Below, in pieces: positions 1 through 10,670 of a DNA stretch of 64,000 nucleotides. The DNA is from Trichobilharzia regenti (Eukaryota; Platyhelminthes; Trematoda; Strigeidida; Schistosomatidae). Location: contig OX235267.1 of NCBI GenBank assembly GCA_944472135.2, forward strand, positions 17,343,452-17,407,451, given 5' to 3'. Position numbers and translations under genes: made by a program. The notes beneath the pieces are model-generated. The model had not been told where the DNA came from, did not search any database, and worked only from the letters and a program-made list of their open reading frames with translations. How positions within the stretch are numbered: position 1 is the first letter of the stretch; each line of letters opens with the position of its first letter.

Positions 1-299
1 GATAGAAACAGATTGGCATTTGACCACACAACAGACCACCTGTTTTCATTAGGCATGTGGTGGTTACTGAACAAAGAATATTTTTTTCAACAGCCTGCTC
101 TTCATCAGGTTCTACACATATATGCATACATAATAGTGAATGAATGAATTAGCGCTGATAGAAACAACTGCTTAAATAACATCGAATCAATAATTATAAT
201 AAGATCAATGGATTACAGTTCCACGATGTCAGCGTAACAATACACTGAATGTCAGAGAAATTCGGTAAGATAATAATACAAATTCTTGAATTTATAGTC

Positions 300-455
300 T
301 CCACTGAAGTCTGGAAGAGATCGTGTGAAGAGGAGTTGAAACAGTATGGACTAGCATGGATGCAGGTGAAAAGTAGAGCAGAAGACAGAAGCAAGGGGAG
401 ATGAGCAGCTGAAGCTCTATGTTTCACTAAGAAACCAAAGGAACAATAATAAATA
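300..455 (+). mobile_element. RTE retrotransposon 3'-end fragment
   Basis: Plus-strand translation gives the C-terminal RTE signature: a W(K/R)RSCEEE block, then VKxxxExRS, then AAEALC, matching the end of the better-preserved copy at 3,923-5,461. It ends in an (AAT)n-like tail near 445-465. Only the last roughly 45 codons and the 3' untranslated end remain, with at least one in-frame stop. It is a dead, 5'-truncated copy. Confidence 0.75.
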
Positions 456-1210
456 ATAATACTGAAGTCTGGTTAAGGCAGAAGTAGTGGTTAACTGGAC
501 TTGTTTCGTCTGCACACAGAGGAATGGCCGGTTTAGATGAATCATTATAGCCTCTGATGTTTGTAGTGTTTGGAACCTGGATGCTTTAGGCAGTCTATTT
601 AGTATCCAGTAGATGTCACAGAAGGATTCTTCAATTCTGGCTGGCTTTGTGGCAGGCCGGTTTGGACCTAGTCGTCTTATATGGAACTGCATGGAGGATT
701 TAATCATGAGCTGACAATCAAACAAAAATCCCTACAAAACCAACACTTATATGGAACTGTTGACGGTTTTCACAATAACTTCACCTACCCACACCACAGT
801 GATAAGCGTTTCCGAATCAGCAAGACAGATCAAGCTTGTAGAGCAACGGCCAATATAACTCTCTCCACCACAAGCGCAGTTGAAGGGGTAGATACAATTA
901 GAAGTGGCTAGCTAGTCTAGATACTTCATCTTCCAATCGAGAAATCACAACTAGTCGTGTAGAAAACATGACTTATAGTTTACCGGCATTAAGAGTTGTC
1001 TCAATGTATTTTCTTAACTTAATAGCAGTTATTTCACTAGGTGAGTCACCCTTGAATCGTAGTCGTATATATAAAGGCTTGTTATTTAAAGACAGAGAAT
1101 AGTACTTTTCTGCTCTATTGGTCATAAGTTTCTTGCTGAATTCGTCTGGGTAGCTATTATCGATTAGAGTGTCATATACAATCCATAGATTTTTGTAGAG
1201 CAAAAAGCCG
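417..1210 (-). mobile_element. Penelope-like element fragment: linker plus GIY-YIG endonuclease region, decayed
   Basis: The minus strand carries pieces in the order of the C-terminal half of a Penelope-like element. At 973-1,203 is the RT-endonuclease linker, with a YPDEF block, an LRFKGDSPSE block and a terminal TLNAGKL. At about 840-900 is a GIY-YIG-type core (CIYPFNCACGGESYIGRCS). At 417-725 is the C-terminal tail ending in FLCVQTKQV. Frames change between blocks, so the ORF is broken. The reverse transcriptase half is absent upstream. Penelope-like elements of this type are known in schistosomes. Calling the family is safe; the exact element name is not. Confidence 0.78.
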
Positions 1211-1219
1211 AAAATGCGT

Positions 1220-1740
1220 TGGTTATGTACACTACATTCCCTTCGTTACTTAGAGTGATTCTTAAGCCAAGGAAACGCTCTTGATAAGCTTTGATATTCA
1301 GTGTAATTCAGTAAAACTGCAAAATATTATGAAAAAAAAGAATATTATTGTTATTATTAATATTCTTGGTGGGTTCTGAATGGAACATGGACACTGAGAC
1401 AAATTTTTGTCAGGGGCTTTTGTACTTAGTCCACTTTAGTTTCAGATAACTTACAAATTTTCCCGAAATTCAGCACTGCAAAAAGTATTTTGATAAGGTG
1501 TATAAAGTTAAAATTTCATATCTGCATCTTAACTGTTTGAGAGAATGAAGACAACAGTATAATTTCACTTGATATCACAGTATTCGTTGTAATTCGATTG
1601 GCGATTTAATCATTGAACACGTTTCTTCTGACAAAGTGAGAAAAACCAGTACGTTGTACATACAAGGCAATAATAAGACGAATATCATGAGATGATATCA
1701 TTTTGTTATATGTTCACTTTATCATAATCATGTGACTGCA
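1220..1740. other. Intergenic stretch, nothing recognised
   Basis: AT-rich DNA with a short (ATT)n tract near 1,345. It is followed by a motif near 1,370-1,400 resembling the gene-side end of RTE 3' regions (a variant of 'gaacatagggcttcag'). I see no coding signal. Confidence 0.4.
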
Positions 1741-2270
1741 ACTGCAGGTGAGCTACAGTGTGGAGCAATCAGATGGGACGGAGACCTGGAAGTTTTTGGT
1801 TGGGCGATTGGTGAGAGATTTCGATGTACGGGTAGTTGACGATGCAGCATCTCCACGTTGCGAAGCCGGGACCGAAGGGAGACCAGCTACTGTTGGTGGT
1901 GAAGCTTAAGAATCTACTTTGTCTTGCACGCCGCACATTGAATGAAGAGTTAGAGTAGCAGATTTTGCCGTCCCAGTTCACAGAGAGTGTCCCAGACCAC
2001 ATCTCTTAGCAACTAAATCTGGTCAATGCAGCACAACCCATTGACATCGATGAGCCAGTGTATGTGACCACACACCTGTTGACCACAACGGTAACAATAA
2101 ATGCAGCCATCGAAATTGAACGAATAGGAACAGAAAGTGGAAGATTTGCGGTGTGAATTAGAGGCACTACGAACTAGTGCCTAGAAAGACAGATGCTTTG
2201 AGTGTGGCAAAGTAGGACACTGGAGGAGGCATTACCAAGAAAGAAGGGGAAGAAAAAATTTCAGAGAGTA
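1740..2270 (+). mobile_element. Decayed retroelement fragment with gag-like zinc knuckle
   Basis: At about 2,192-2,235 the plus strand encodes CFECGKVGHWRRHY, a CX2CX4HX4C zinc knuckle in which the last Cys has become Tyr. This is the nucleic-acid-binding motif of retroelement Gag proteins. The upstream 450 bp are more GC-rich than their surroundings and give a Gag-like but stop-interrupted translation. No protease, reverse transcriptase or terminal repeats are seen nearby. The type of retroelement (LTR or other) cannot be settled from this fragment. Confidence 0.45.
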
Positions 2271-2274
2271 TGGT

Positions 2275-2400
2275 GTACCTTCTTTCTGCGACATCGAATA
2301 TATCTCCCTGATATTTTATGTTTTTATGCCGATTAACATATACCACTAATAGACTGTTGATAAATCTTATCAGTAGCACAAGCCACAGTTTAATAAACAT
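2275..2400 (+). repeat. Dispersed hairpin-bearing repeat, copy 1
   Basis: Shares a run of blocks with 57,905-58,005 (and its left-arm mirror at 10,436-10,536) and with 39,190-39,275: a 'tatctccctg' block, a 'gatgaacat'-like block, and an imperfect hairpin of the form TGATAA-ATC-TTATCA (here 2,357-2,374), followed by a 'gcac..gccaca' end. The function is unknown. Confidence 0.6.
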
Positions 2401-2847
2401 AGCTTTCTTTGGTATGGAAGCTGTCTTATCAGGGAACAGTTTCGCTTTACTGTGACATACAATTAATTTCCCCGGCTATCTATTAGCTGATGAAGCTGAA
2501 TGTATTCTCCGTAGCTTATCCATCAATGTATTACGCGTGCAAATTTTACATGCCCTTTGAAAAGAGTCATTTCACTAAGCGGGGTGTTGATAATGGATGG
2601 GAAAAGCACTGCTGAAGTGAAGATAATGTGTGTTTCATGTCTTCTTGCAATATACGGATCGCTTAATCTTCCCATCATCCCACCTATTCATTCAAATATC
2701 CAAGAAATACAGCATGTTATTCATTCCGAACTGTCGGGTCACTGGGATATTTGGATGAATATCATTTGACATAGTCATGGAATCGTCAATCGACTCATTA
2801 TTGTCATGAATGAATGAATGTATGTATCATCCGCCTATCGTCTATAC
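2400..2847. other. Unpaired flank with tetranucleotide microsatellite
   Basis: Contains a short (TGAA)n/(TGTA)n microsatellite near 2,805-2,830 and a 70-codon ORF (2,557-2,769, plus) with no recognisable features. The palindromic partner of this stretch would lie outside the window. Confidence 0.5.
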
Positions 2848-3404
2848 AGTGTACAATTTTTAGCATACCTCCCATTTCTTTTAACAATGTTGACATAAAT
2901 ATATCTGTTAACAGTATCCTAAGAGTGCTTTCTATCGCAAAATTAAAATCCCCTGGAAATCGAATTTGGTACTTTTGAGTCATGTCAAAGTAATATCTGT
3001 GATGTAAGTGACAGGTTAAGGCAATTCTTATTCATGGTTTGTGACACAACTGCCGAAGAAATCAGTAGTCTCGTGAGATGGAATATAGTTGAACGAAGAT
3101 TCTGTGTCGATTGATCATATAAACACTTTCTTAATGTTCATAGTGTAAAGTATGTTAACAAGATCGAATGTATTTCTTGTGAAATAGGTTGGTAAGGAAT
3201 ATCTTACAGGCCTAAGGAATCCATTTAGCTATTTTATGATATGGAAAATTCAACATATCTAAGGTGTGTCTTAGTGGATTTCAAGGTTTGTAAATCTTCG
3301 GAAGATAATACAACCGGGGAAGGGTGATATGCAATCCAATAGGTTTAAGTTGTTTATAAAGTTCCTCATTTATAAACACTTACATTTTACATTTTCGCCT
3401 TTAC

Positions 3405-3610
3405 GTTCCCAGTGAAACATAGGGCTTCAAGCATAGGGCTTGACGTTTCGGTAGCAGTGGTGTTTATTTTCCCTCTTTATCAGTCTTATTACTGTTGTAG
3501 AGAGGCAAAGGAGTGCGTCGGACGGAAATGAACCCCGGACCACATGGGTGGTCAGCGAGCATTCTAGAGCTGTGACACCGACGCTTCACTCATAAAACCA
3601 GGCATCAATA
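3405..3610 (-). repeat. tRNA-derived SINE-like repeat (second family), left copy
   Basis: On the minus strand (better preserved in the right-arm mate, 63,247-63,465) there is a B-box-like 'GGGTTTGATTCC', with an A-box-like segment about 45 bp upstream. A shared 3' region ends in 'cccagtgaaacatagggcttcaa'. The two mates are only about 88% identical. A more decayed relative lies at 8,485-8,720. Confidence 0.55.
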
Positions 3611-3899
3611 AAATCTGAAGTTGACGACTAATCTACTTTACCACAAACAACACATTACTTGCAGCAGCGTCTATTAGAATACTTGATTGATCTATGAGGA
3701 CTTCATTAATTTTATTTTGATTACCAGGTCTAGATGGACTGCTTTTCAGATAAATCGTATCATGTAGATATCGATGAGAAATATCAACCAGTTTGAATTT
3801 ATTTCAGTCCTGGTTTCAATTATCTTACTTTGTCTTTCATTCGCATCCGTATAAGATTTCCTCGTTACTTTTCTTCTGTTTTACCTGTGTATCATTCAT

Positions 3900-5479
3900 T
3901 ATTATTATTATTATTATATCCTTTAGTTCCTAGAGGAACATAGGGCTTCAGCTGCGCACCTCCATTGACTTCGGTTTTCTGACAACTTTTTCACCCTGCT
4001 CCAGGTCTGCCCACATGCTTTCATCTCCTCTTCACATGACCTCCTCCAAGTCACCCTTGGACGACCAACTCGCCGCCTCCCTTTCGGGTTCCACTCGAGG
4101 GCTTGTCTAGTGATGTCACTTGATGGTTTCCTCAGCGTATGGCCAATCCATCTCCATTTCTTTCTGCCTATTTGTTTCACAATCGGTTCCTGATTGGTTC
4201 GCTCCCAGAGATCCCTGTTGCTGATCTTTTCTGGCCATCTGATCTTGAGTATTGAGCGGAGACAGTTGTTAATGAAGGTTTGAAGTTTGTTTGAGATGCT
4301 CTTTATGACTCGCCAAGTCTCTGATCCGTATAGTAGCACTGACTTCACATTGGAGTTGAAAATCCGGATCTTATTTTTGATGCTGATTGCTGTTGACCTC
4401 CACACAGATTTGAGAGTAATGAAAGCTTGTCTTGCTTTTCCGATTCTGGCTTTGATGTCCTCGTCAGTTCCGCCTGTAGTTGAGACGATGCTTCCCAGGT
4501 AGGTGAAGGAGGTTGTTTCTTTCAGGTTCTTCCCATTTATGCTTATTGTGGTCTGTTGTTGCTGTTGATGTTGGCAAGGAATCTTCATCATCTCTGTTTT
4601 ATCTATGTTCACGTGAAGTCCTATCTTTGATGCTTCTTCTGCCAACTTGTTACTTTTCACTTGCATATCTTCCAGTTTATGGGAAATCAGACATATATCA
4701 TCGGCGAAATCCAGATCCTCCAAGTCTTTTGTGTCAGTCCATTTTATGCCTGTTCCCTCGTTGGTTGCCGTTGTCTGTCGCATTATCCAATCAATTGCAA
4801 TCAGGAAGATCATTGGTGATAGTAGACAGCCTTGCCTCACTCCCGTCCTCACTTCGAAGGCTTCCGTAAGTTTCCCGTTGTGGATTACTTGGCATGCAGC
4901 ATTGTCGTATAACTGTTGGATGAGGTGTATAATTGTCGATGGGACCCCGTAGTAGCGAAGTAGTTTCCAAATGACCTCTCGATCGACGCTGTCGAAGGCC
5001 TTTTCAAAGTCGATGAAGTTGAGATAGAGAGGTGACTGCCATTCCAAGCTTTGTTCAATGATGATCCGTAGAGTGGCGATTTGATCAATACATGATTTGT
5101 TTCTCCTGAATCCAGCCTGTTCCGGACGAAGTTTTTCATCTAGGGCTTGTTTGATTCTCTCCAGGATGATGCGACTTAGTATCTTGCTTGGAATGGACAG
5201 AAGCATAATTCCACGCCAGTTTTTACATTGACTTAAGTCTCCTTTCTTTGGAAGTTTGAATAAGTAACTGTTCTTCCAATCCTCGGGTACTTTGCCCTCT
5301 TTCCACACCTTCTCCAGTAGTGGTGTCATCAAGTCCGCTGTTGTCTCTGGGTCTATTTTCAAAGCCTCTGCTGGGATTCCATCTGGTCCCGGTGTTTTCC
5401 CAGTTTTAAGCATCTTGATTGCATTCAGGACTTCTGATTTCGTCGGGGGGTCAGTGTTCACTGGTAGTTCTGCTTCCGT
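3900..5479 (-). mobile_element. 5'-truncated RTE-clade non-LTR retrotransposon, left-arm specific
   Basis: This is an insertion of 1,580 bp flanked by an 8-bp target-site duplication (tcattcat at 3,892-3,899 and 5,480-5,487). The right arm has the uninterrupted empty site with one copy of the 8-mer at 62,958-62,965; the pairing sum changes by exactly 1,588 across it. The element lies on the minus strand with its 3' tail, (ATT)n, at 3,900-3,917, and it is truncated at the 5' end inside the region between endonuclease and reverse transcriptase. Confidence 0.95.
3923..5461 (-). CDS. RTE-type reverse transcriptase, N-terminally truncated ORF
   Basis: The open frame runs 512 codons and encodes the reverse transcriptase and C-terminal part of an RTE-clade polyprotein. 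Its product would copy element RNA into DNA at a nicked target. Visible motifs are PGPDGIPAEALK (about residues 24-35), LNFIDFEKAFDSVDR (147-161), GVRQGCLLSP (207-216), the catalytic FADD (252-255), TYLGSIVS further on, and the RTE C-terminal RRKWRWIGHTLR-like block. The start given is merely the first Met after the truncation; a complete protein would have an apurinic-type endonuclease upstream. With no endonuclease and no promoter region, this copy should be unable to move by itself. The reading frame is nevertheless uninterrupted, which suggests recent insertion. Confidence 0.9.
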   Translation of the reverse strand: MNTDPPTKSEVLNAIKMLKTGKTPGPDGIPAEALKIDPETTADLMTPLLEKVWKEGKVPEDWKNSYLFKLPKKGDLSQCKNWRGIMLLSIPSKILSRIILERIKQALDEKLRPEQAGFRRNKSCIDQIATLRIIIEQSLEWQSPLYLNFIDFEKAFDSVDREVIWKLLRYYGVPSTIIHLIQQLYDNAACQVIHNGKLTEAFEVRTGVRQGCLLSPMIFLIAIDWIMRQTTATNEGTGIKWTDTKDLEDLDFADDICLISHKLEDMQVKSNKLAEEASKIGLHVNIDKTEMMKIPCQHQQQQQTTISINGKNLKETTSFTYLGSIVSTTGGTDEDIKARIGKARQAFITLKSVWRSTAISIKNKIRIFNSNVKSVLLYGSETWRVIKSISNKLQTFINNCLRSILKIRWPEKISNRDLWERTNQEPIVKQIGRKKWRWIGHTLRKPSSDITRQALEWNPKGRRRVGRPRVTWRRSCEEEMKACGQTWSRVKKLSENRSQWRCAAEALCSSRN

Positions 5480-5534
5480 TCATTCATAGTTTAGCTAAAT
5501 TGAAGTTCAGTGGGTTGAATTTAGTTTTTCTGTT

Positions 5535-8080
5535 TTGATTTTGATGGCACAATCGTGTAGTTTAAGTGTATTATTCGGATATTTTGAAAGGAACTATATG
5601 TCAGAGGCTACATATGAAAATTTCTACAGTTTTACCTATTCATGTATTCCGTTTCTGTTTCTGGATTTACTCTATATCACATGGAAAACATATAGTAGCT
5701 GGTTGAATTTCTATGTCTGATATGTTATCCCAGGCTTCATTCCCTTATTATAAACAAGTGCATGTTAACTACTGACTTTTTATTCGTATATCTTTCGAAC
5801 TGAAGCTACCACTTTTGCTTTCTCTAGAGCTTCTCGCCTCAACAACATTTATTGCCTTACTATTACATTCTGAATGAAGAATATTCTTTCCAATTCATCC
5901 TCCTCCTCTTCAGGTTCTCACAATTATAAAATAGAATATATTTATTGTCGTTACAATAATGATAGACAGTTAGTTATACGGTGGTGGATACATTTCTATC
6001 TACCAGAACAGATTACTACGTGTATGGTGTCAAAATAAATAGTATTTGTGTGAGAAACATCGTGGTAGGCTGAATTCATTTACGAAATTTTGTGAAATGC
6101 GAAACAATGGTGGCGAGTAGTGATAATAAATTCGTGGAATGTGGGTTGATGCAAGCGAAATTGCCAAGTCATTTAAAGGTTATAAAAAGTGTCAGGCGAT
6201 GAAGTGGATAGCATAAAGTAGTGTGCATTGAATAGGAGGAGATAGTGAGACTTCAATGAGAGGTTCATCATGAAATAACCAATGTTCGAAATGAAACAGT
6301 TGGAGACATATACTGAGAAAAGAGATGATATCACTGATATCATTAAGTCTGGACGATAAAGAGGATATAGTCCTTCTAGGCAAGGATGCTGACAAATTGC
6401 AGAGTTTTCTGAACACCTTGAGCTGCAATCTACTAATGTTTGGCATGCGATTCGCTCCCGCCAAATGTAAGATGAAGAATAAGATCGTTATTTGAATCTT
6501 TTGTATTTTTACTATATTTTTTGTGCGTTGAAGTTTCTGTGGCAGTTTGATAGGTTTAATGGTGTTGGATTGCTAGCCCCACACCCACCCCCCCCTCTTT
6601 ATTTCGCCTTGGGAACGGCCAGAAAACTAGCAAGCCAGTTAACTAGGCGAGGTTGTCATTATTGTAACGACAACAAATATAATCTTTTTTATAATTGTAA
6701 GAACCTGAAGAGAAGGATGTATCGGAAAGAATATTCTTCGGTCAGATCGACTTTTAATTCATGGCATGGGGATATTTCACACTATCAAGTCTTTTTGTAT
6801 TCTAATTACATACTCTTGCGATTTTAGCTAATTTTTAATTGGATGTGATATCCTTGAGTGGATTTGAAGACCACGCACAAAGCTTCCTAACTGCAGTTTA
6901 TTGTCAAATGTATCAAATACAAGAACTCAGGAGTCATGATGTATGAAAGCATGCGATAGAGAAGTGTCGATTACTAACTCTAATTCACACTCACCCTGAC
7001 TCACCTAAAAGTATGTGAAAATAAATTCGGATAGCGTTAACTTATCAACTGAAATATCGAAAAGAGCAGTGAGCATGATGCTAATAAATCCGCACCACAA
7101 ATTCAATTAGTTAGAGTAAATATGTGACTGCATAAAATGACTTCAAATATTCATGGAGCATTGAGTAAATCGAAACAAGATTCTCCTGAACGTATTTCAC
7201 TGTATCAGTCACAGCCTTCTCAGTAGGATTACTTGGATTATTTGAAATAAATTTATTACGATTGAGTCTGAATCAGAGTTGAAATTATTCCAGGAATCCA
7301 GCAGTACCTTTGCTCTGAATATTTAAAATCCTAAAATCGAACACAACTGGTTTCCAGGAGAACCAAACACAGCCATCCAGGAATCTTTCACGATCAGAAC
7401 AGTATTTAGTAACATACAGTAGGGTAACTGCTTGACAGCCATCCCCTCTTGTGGATAAATTCTCCCATTCTTGCAAAGGACAAGCAAAGTTATAAAAACT
7501 ATGACTCTCATATGTAAAAAGGATTCACCTATCGACGCTAAACTGAAGTCACATTAAACATGCAAAGATATTTGAAGGTGTTCACGTGACTTCCACAATA
7601 TAATGTGTGAGATCGACTCTCCAGTTATCTAGTAACTAATTACTTTTAACTAAGGAAACAATTACACTGAGGTAAAATCAACGAAATATCAGGTTGTAGG
7701 TGCTCAGAATAAAACAGGGATAATTTCAGTTGTGTAACAATTAATAATAATACTAATAATAATACAATACTCAAACACCAAACTCACAGCTTCTGAGGAA
7801 TAAAACTATAATGACAGCTTGAATAAGAAAAAAATTAGCCTTTACTTTCATTTCGTTTTATTCAGTTATCAACTGGTTAAAGGCATTTTTAACCGTTAGT
7901 TCATCGTTAAGCGACGAATGAATAATTAATTGTTTAAAGGTAATTGAACACGTTTACATGTTCACTTTAAGTAACTCCTTAAGATTCTACTCCTAGGTAC
8001 TTCAGATTTAACTTGGATCATTCATTCAGCTGAAAATCAACAACTTTTTTCTGTCTTTGTCTTTGAAGAGAGGGATGAAT
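5535..8080. other. Arm sequence without a supported gene
   Basis: Small ORFs here (5,535-5,720; 6,192-6,464; 6,492-6,827; 7,285-7,511) are also open in the right-arm mirror, but with amino-acid changes of up to about 8 in 61. That argues against selection on the outer ones. A C-rich run at 6,588-6,597 is retained on both sides. The frame 7,323-7,511 (minus) begins with a hydrophobic MRVIVFITLLVLC that could be a signal peptide, but nothing else supports it. Confidence 0.4.
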
Positions 8081-8082
8081 AT

Positions 8083-8220
8083 TTATTTATTCAAATAATA
8101 CCCTCTTGAAAATGTATCTTTAAGACTATTGTTTAGATATTCGAAAGCTTCTAAAATTAACTTTTCACGTTTTAGGATTTTAAGATCACATATACTCTGG
8201 TTTTTATTGACATAAAAAAA
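8083..8220 (-). CDS. Candidate terminal exon of an unidentified gene (left copy)
   Basis: On the minus strand a pyrimidine-rich acceptor (tttttcattccag in the mirror; slightly shorter here) leads straight into a 45-codon frame closed by TAA. The peptide starts FFYVNKNQSICDL and ends SRGYYLNK. It is rich in Lys, Leu and Asn, as expected for a soluble coil or helix, not for chance AT-rich DNA. The frame upstream of the acceptor is only an (ATT)n microsatellite, so the acceptor, not a Met, defines its start. The mirror at 60,223-60,360 is identical in the exon. No upstream exon could be tied to it. Confidence 0.4.
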   Translation of the reverse strand, partial: FFYVNKNQSICDLKILKREKLILEAFEYLNNSLKDTFSRGYYLNK

Positions 8221-8484
8221 CTGGAATGAAAGAAGTAAAGCTATTATTATTATTATTATTACAATCAACACAATACAGTAAATAGTGTTTATTTTAGAAT
8301 GCTTTGAAATATGCGTATATGATAGGATGCGGTATTTTTCCTAATAAGTGGTGATCAGATGAATATCTAAGTGTCAACAATGAAGTCTAGTTTTCTGTTT
8401 CTCTCTGAATAAAGCATGATATCTAGTGTAATGAACTCATAAATAAATTGAAAAATTTCATAGGAGACGAATTTCTAAACATTT

Positions 8485-8720
8485 CGCATTCCCAGTGCAA
8501 CATAGGGCCTCAGATTTGAGCTTTGAATTTTCAGCAGGTGTGGTGTTCTGATTTATGGGGTGAAGTATCCAACTTCATGGCCAATCTTCCCTCTTCAACG
8601 AGTTTATTTACACTGAAGAAAGATTTAGGAGTGTATCGATCGGACGATGAACCACGTGTATGGTCAACAAGTATCCTATCTTCTAAACACCGACGCACTA
8701 GGAGACGATTGGCTATACCA
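8485..8720 (-). repeat. Decayed tRNA-like SINE repeat, second family
   Basis: Related to 3,405-3,610: it shares the 'cccagtg.aacatagggc.tca' end, a 'GGTTCATCGTCC' B-box-like segment on the minus strand, and the cga.gcact motif. The mirror is at about 59,722-59,955. It is more diverged than the outer copy, so it probably represents an older insertion that predates the palindrome. Confidence 0.5.
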
Positions 8721-9059
8721 AATAGAAAAGCCTACGCACTACCATCTGACTAATAAAGTAACTTGAGATAACTTAATATAAAAACGCACAGGATAAAATT
8801 TCACAATAAAATCTTACATTAAAAGAAACATTAATATATTCTTTTTCTGTTAACATGATGGAATTGAATATTTCAGTGTTCCTTAGTTTATCAATCATCT
8901 TAGTTTGGGAAATTAGTAAGTATTATAATCCTGATTGAATCTATGAACTTCTATACATCGTAGATTGCAGTTAATGGAGCCATTATATATATGTTTGAAA
9001 TTATAATGAGACTTTAAATCTGACTTGACTTTGATAAAGCGAGGTTCTAACAACCAATC

Positions 9060-9245
9060 CGTTTTTCAAGTGTTGGTTTACAAGAATTTGATTGGTTTCA
9101 GGACTTGATAAAGAACTGACATCGGTTAGAGGAGCATTGAACAACCAGCAGAGAGTACTAGATAGCTGTCTTGCATCTTAGTTTGAGACTCTTCATCAGC
9201 ACGTACTCAGTGAAATTCGAACCTAGAAGAAATTCGTTGCCAGTG
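9060..9245 (-). repeat. Sm-alpha-like SINE fragment with hammerhead-like core
   Basis: On the minus strand a B-box-like 'TAGGTTCGAATTTC' is followed by 'CTGATGAaGAGTCtCAAA', resembling the conserved half-core of the schistosome hammerhead ribozyme. The second core strand is decayed (GCAAG in place of GAAAC). Next come 'ACAGCTaTC' and the family's 3' block ending near 'gatgtcag'. Mirror at about 59,196-59,381, plus strand. Confidence 0.6.
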
Positions 9246-9339
9246 GTGAAAAGCAGATCGGAATGGAGGACAAATGCCTGCGAGCAATAACACTGGATAG
9301 TGGCCGTGTCATATCGCGAATTGGAAAAAAATTGGAATT

Positions 9340-9545
9340 CATGGAAGGTCCACTGGATCGGTTGGGTCCAAGTGGATTAATGGTTTACAAGTTAGCTTCC
9401 CTTCCAACCAGAAGATCCTAGGTACGAACTCCGGTTAATATGTGCCGCTGAAGAGCCACAAAATAGGATGAAACAGCTGTCCACTGCTCCCTGCTTGTTT
9501 TCTAATGCCCTCTAACCAATGTCACTTGATAATGAAATCATGAAA
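9340..9545 (+). repeat. Sm-alpha-like SINE with near-consensus hammerhead core
   Basis: On the plus strand the A-box-like segment (aagtggattaatggttta) and the B-box-like 'GGTACGAACTCC' are spaced as in tRNA-derived promoters. At about 9,447-9,480 follow CTGAAGA, a short stem-II region, and GAAAC-AGCT-GTC. CTGANGA plus GAAA plus a GTC cleavage triplet are the invariant hammerhead positions, and all are present. Stem II and stem I pair poorly, so activity is doubtful. Mirror at about 58,896-59,101. Confidence 0.65.
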
Positions 9546-10435
9546 CCAATCCGTTTGTGTTTGACTTATTGTGTAAGAAAGGTGGTGAGTTTCTCGGAAA
9601 ATTCATGACTGACTGAGTTTTAACAGAGAACTCCACAGAGAAGCGTAGTAGTTTAAGTTAACACGCTTCATTTAGTACAACCCTGCCCTGTTGACTTGCT
9701 TATCTACTCATGGTAGGCTGTGGCTCGGTAGATGCAACACGTGTCCTACGCATCTCAATTGATATAGCTCCACAACCTCACCGATTGACTTAGCCTCATT
9801 ATCTAACACTTCACGCTTAACCACAATATAACTCACATTAGTATGCCACCCAACACACGAATGGCCAGCAGACTTCTTTGGTCAAAGGCAATTAACATTT
9901 ACATAAGTTTCGCTTTTAATTACTTTTTTCCACAGAGATGAATTCATGATATTTACTCATTAATTTTATATTCTACGCTTCATTATTTTGCTTGAAAACA
10001 AATATTTTCAAGTATCGTGTATCAAAACTAAAAGTATGATGAAGTTGAAAATTGTGTTTGCAGTCAGGCGTTTTTCGGGGAGATTGTAAGTAAAAACCTG
10101 AGGAAAAATGAAAGATCATTCATTGTATTGTTTTGTACTGTGGTGAAATATCTGTGTAGTTATCCTTAGTTCGTTTCATATTCTGTGTCTTATCTACTCT
10201 TTGACTTTCTTCTGCTTTATCCTTTTCATTTAATTATGATTTTCCAATTTGTTTTGATGTTCAATGAACACTTTTAAGTGTTGTGTGACGAAGAATATAT
10301 CCATCTGATAACACTAGATGATAGTTGTCTGACACACGGGATACTGAATGAAACCAGCAATCAACGATCAGTAGGCGACTGAAGTTAGATCACTTTTCTC
10401 GATAGAGTAGGAGATAATTTTTCATTATTTACTAG

Positions 10436-10670
10436 TGTGGCGAGTGCTACTGATAAGATTTATCAGTGGTATATGAAGCAACGTTCATCTGCGTAAAAAT
10501 ATCGAATAGCAGGGAGATACATTCGATTTCAGATAAGGCAAATGATACAGCGTTGTGAAGATACATGAGAGACGTGAAAAAGAACACAAAGAAACACAAC
10601 ATGAAGTCCAGAAGTTCCAAAACATGGAAGATCTGTGCAAAATGGTGCATCGAAGATAAGGTACACACAA
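10436..10670 (-). repeat. Dispersed hairpin-bearing repeat, copy 2 (left)
   Basis: Contains the perfect 8-bp-arm hairpin ACTGATAA-GAT-TTATCAGT at 10,449-10,467. The minus strand shows the same flanking blocks as 2,275-2,400 and 39,190-39,275. The mirror is 57,771-58,005. Two overlapping 61-73 codon frames here are chance ORFs inside the repeat. Confidence 0.6.

Noticed and set aside
4287..4952. Plus-strand ORFs inside the RTE at 3,900-5,479
   Set aside because: They are antisense shadows of the reverse-transcriptase frame.
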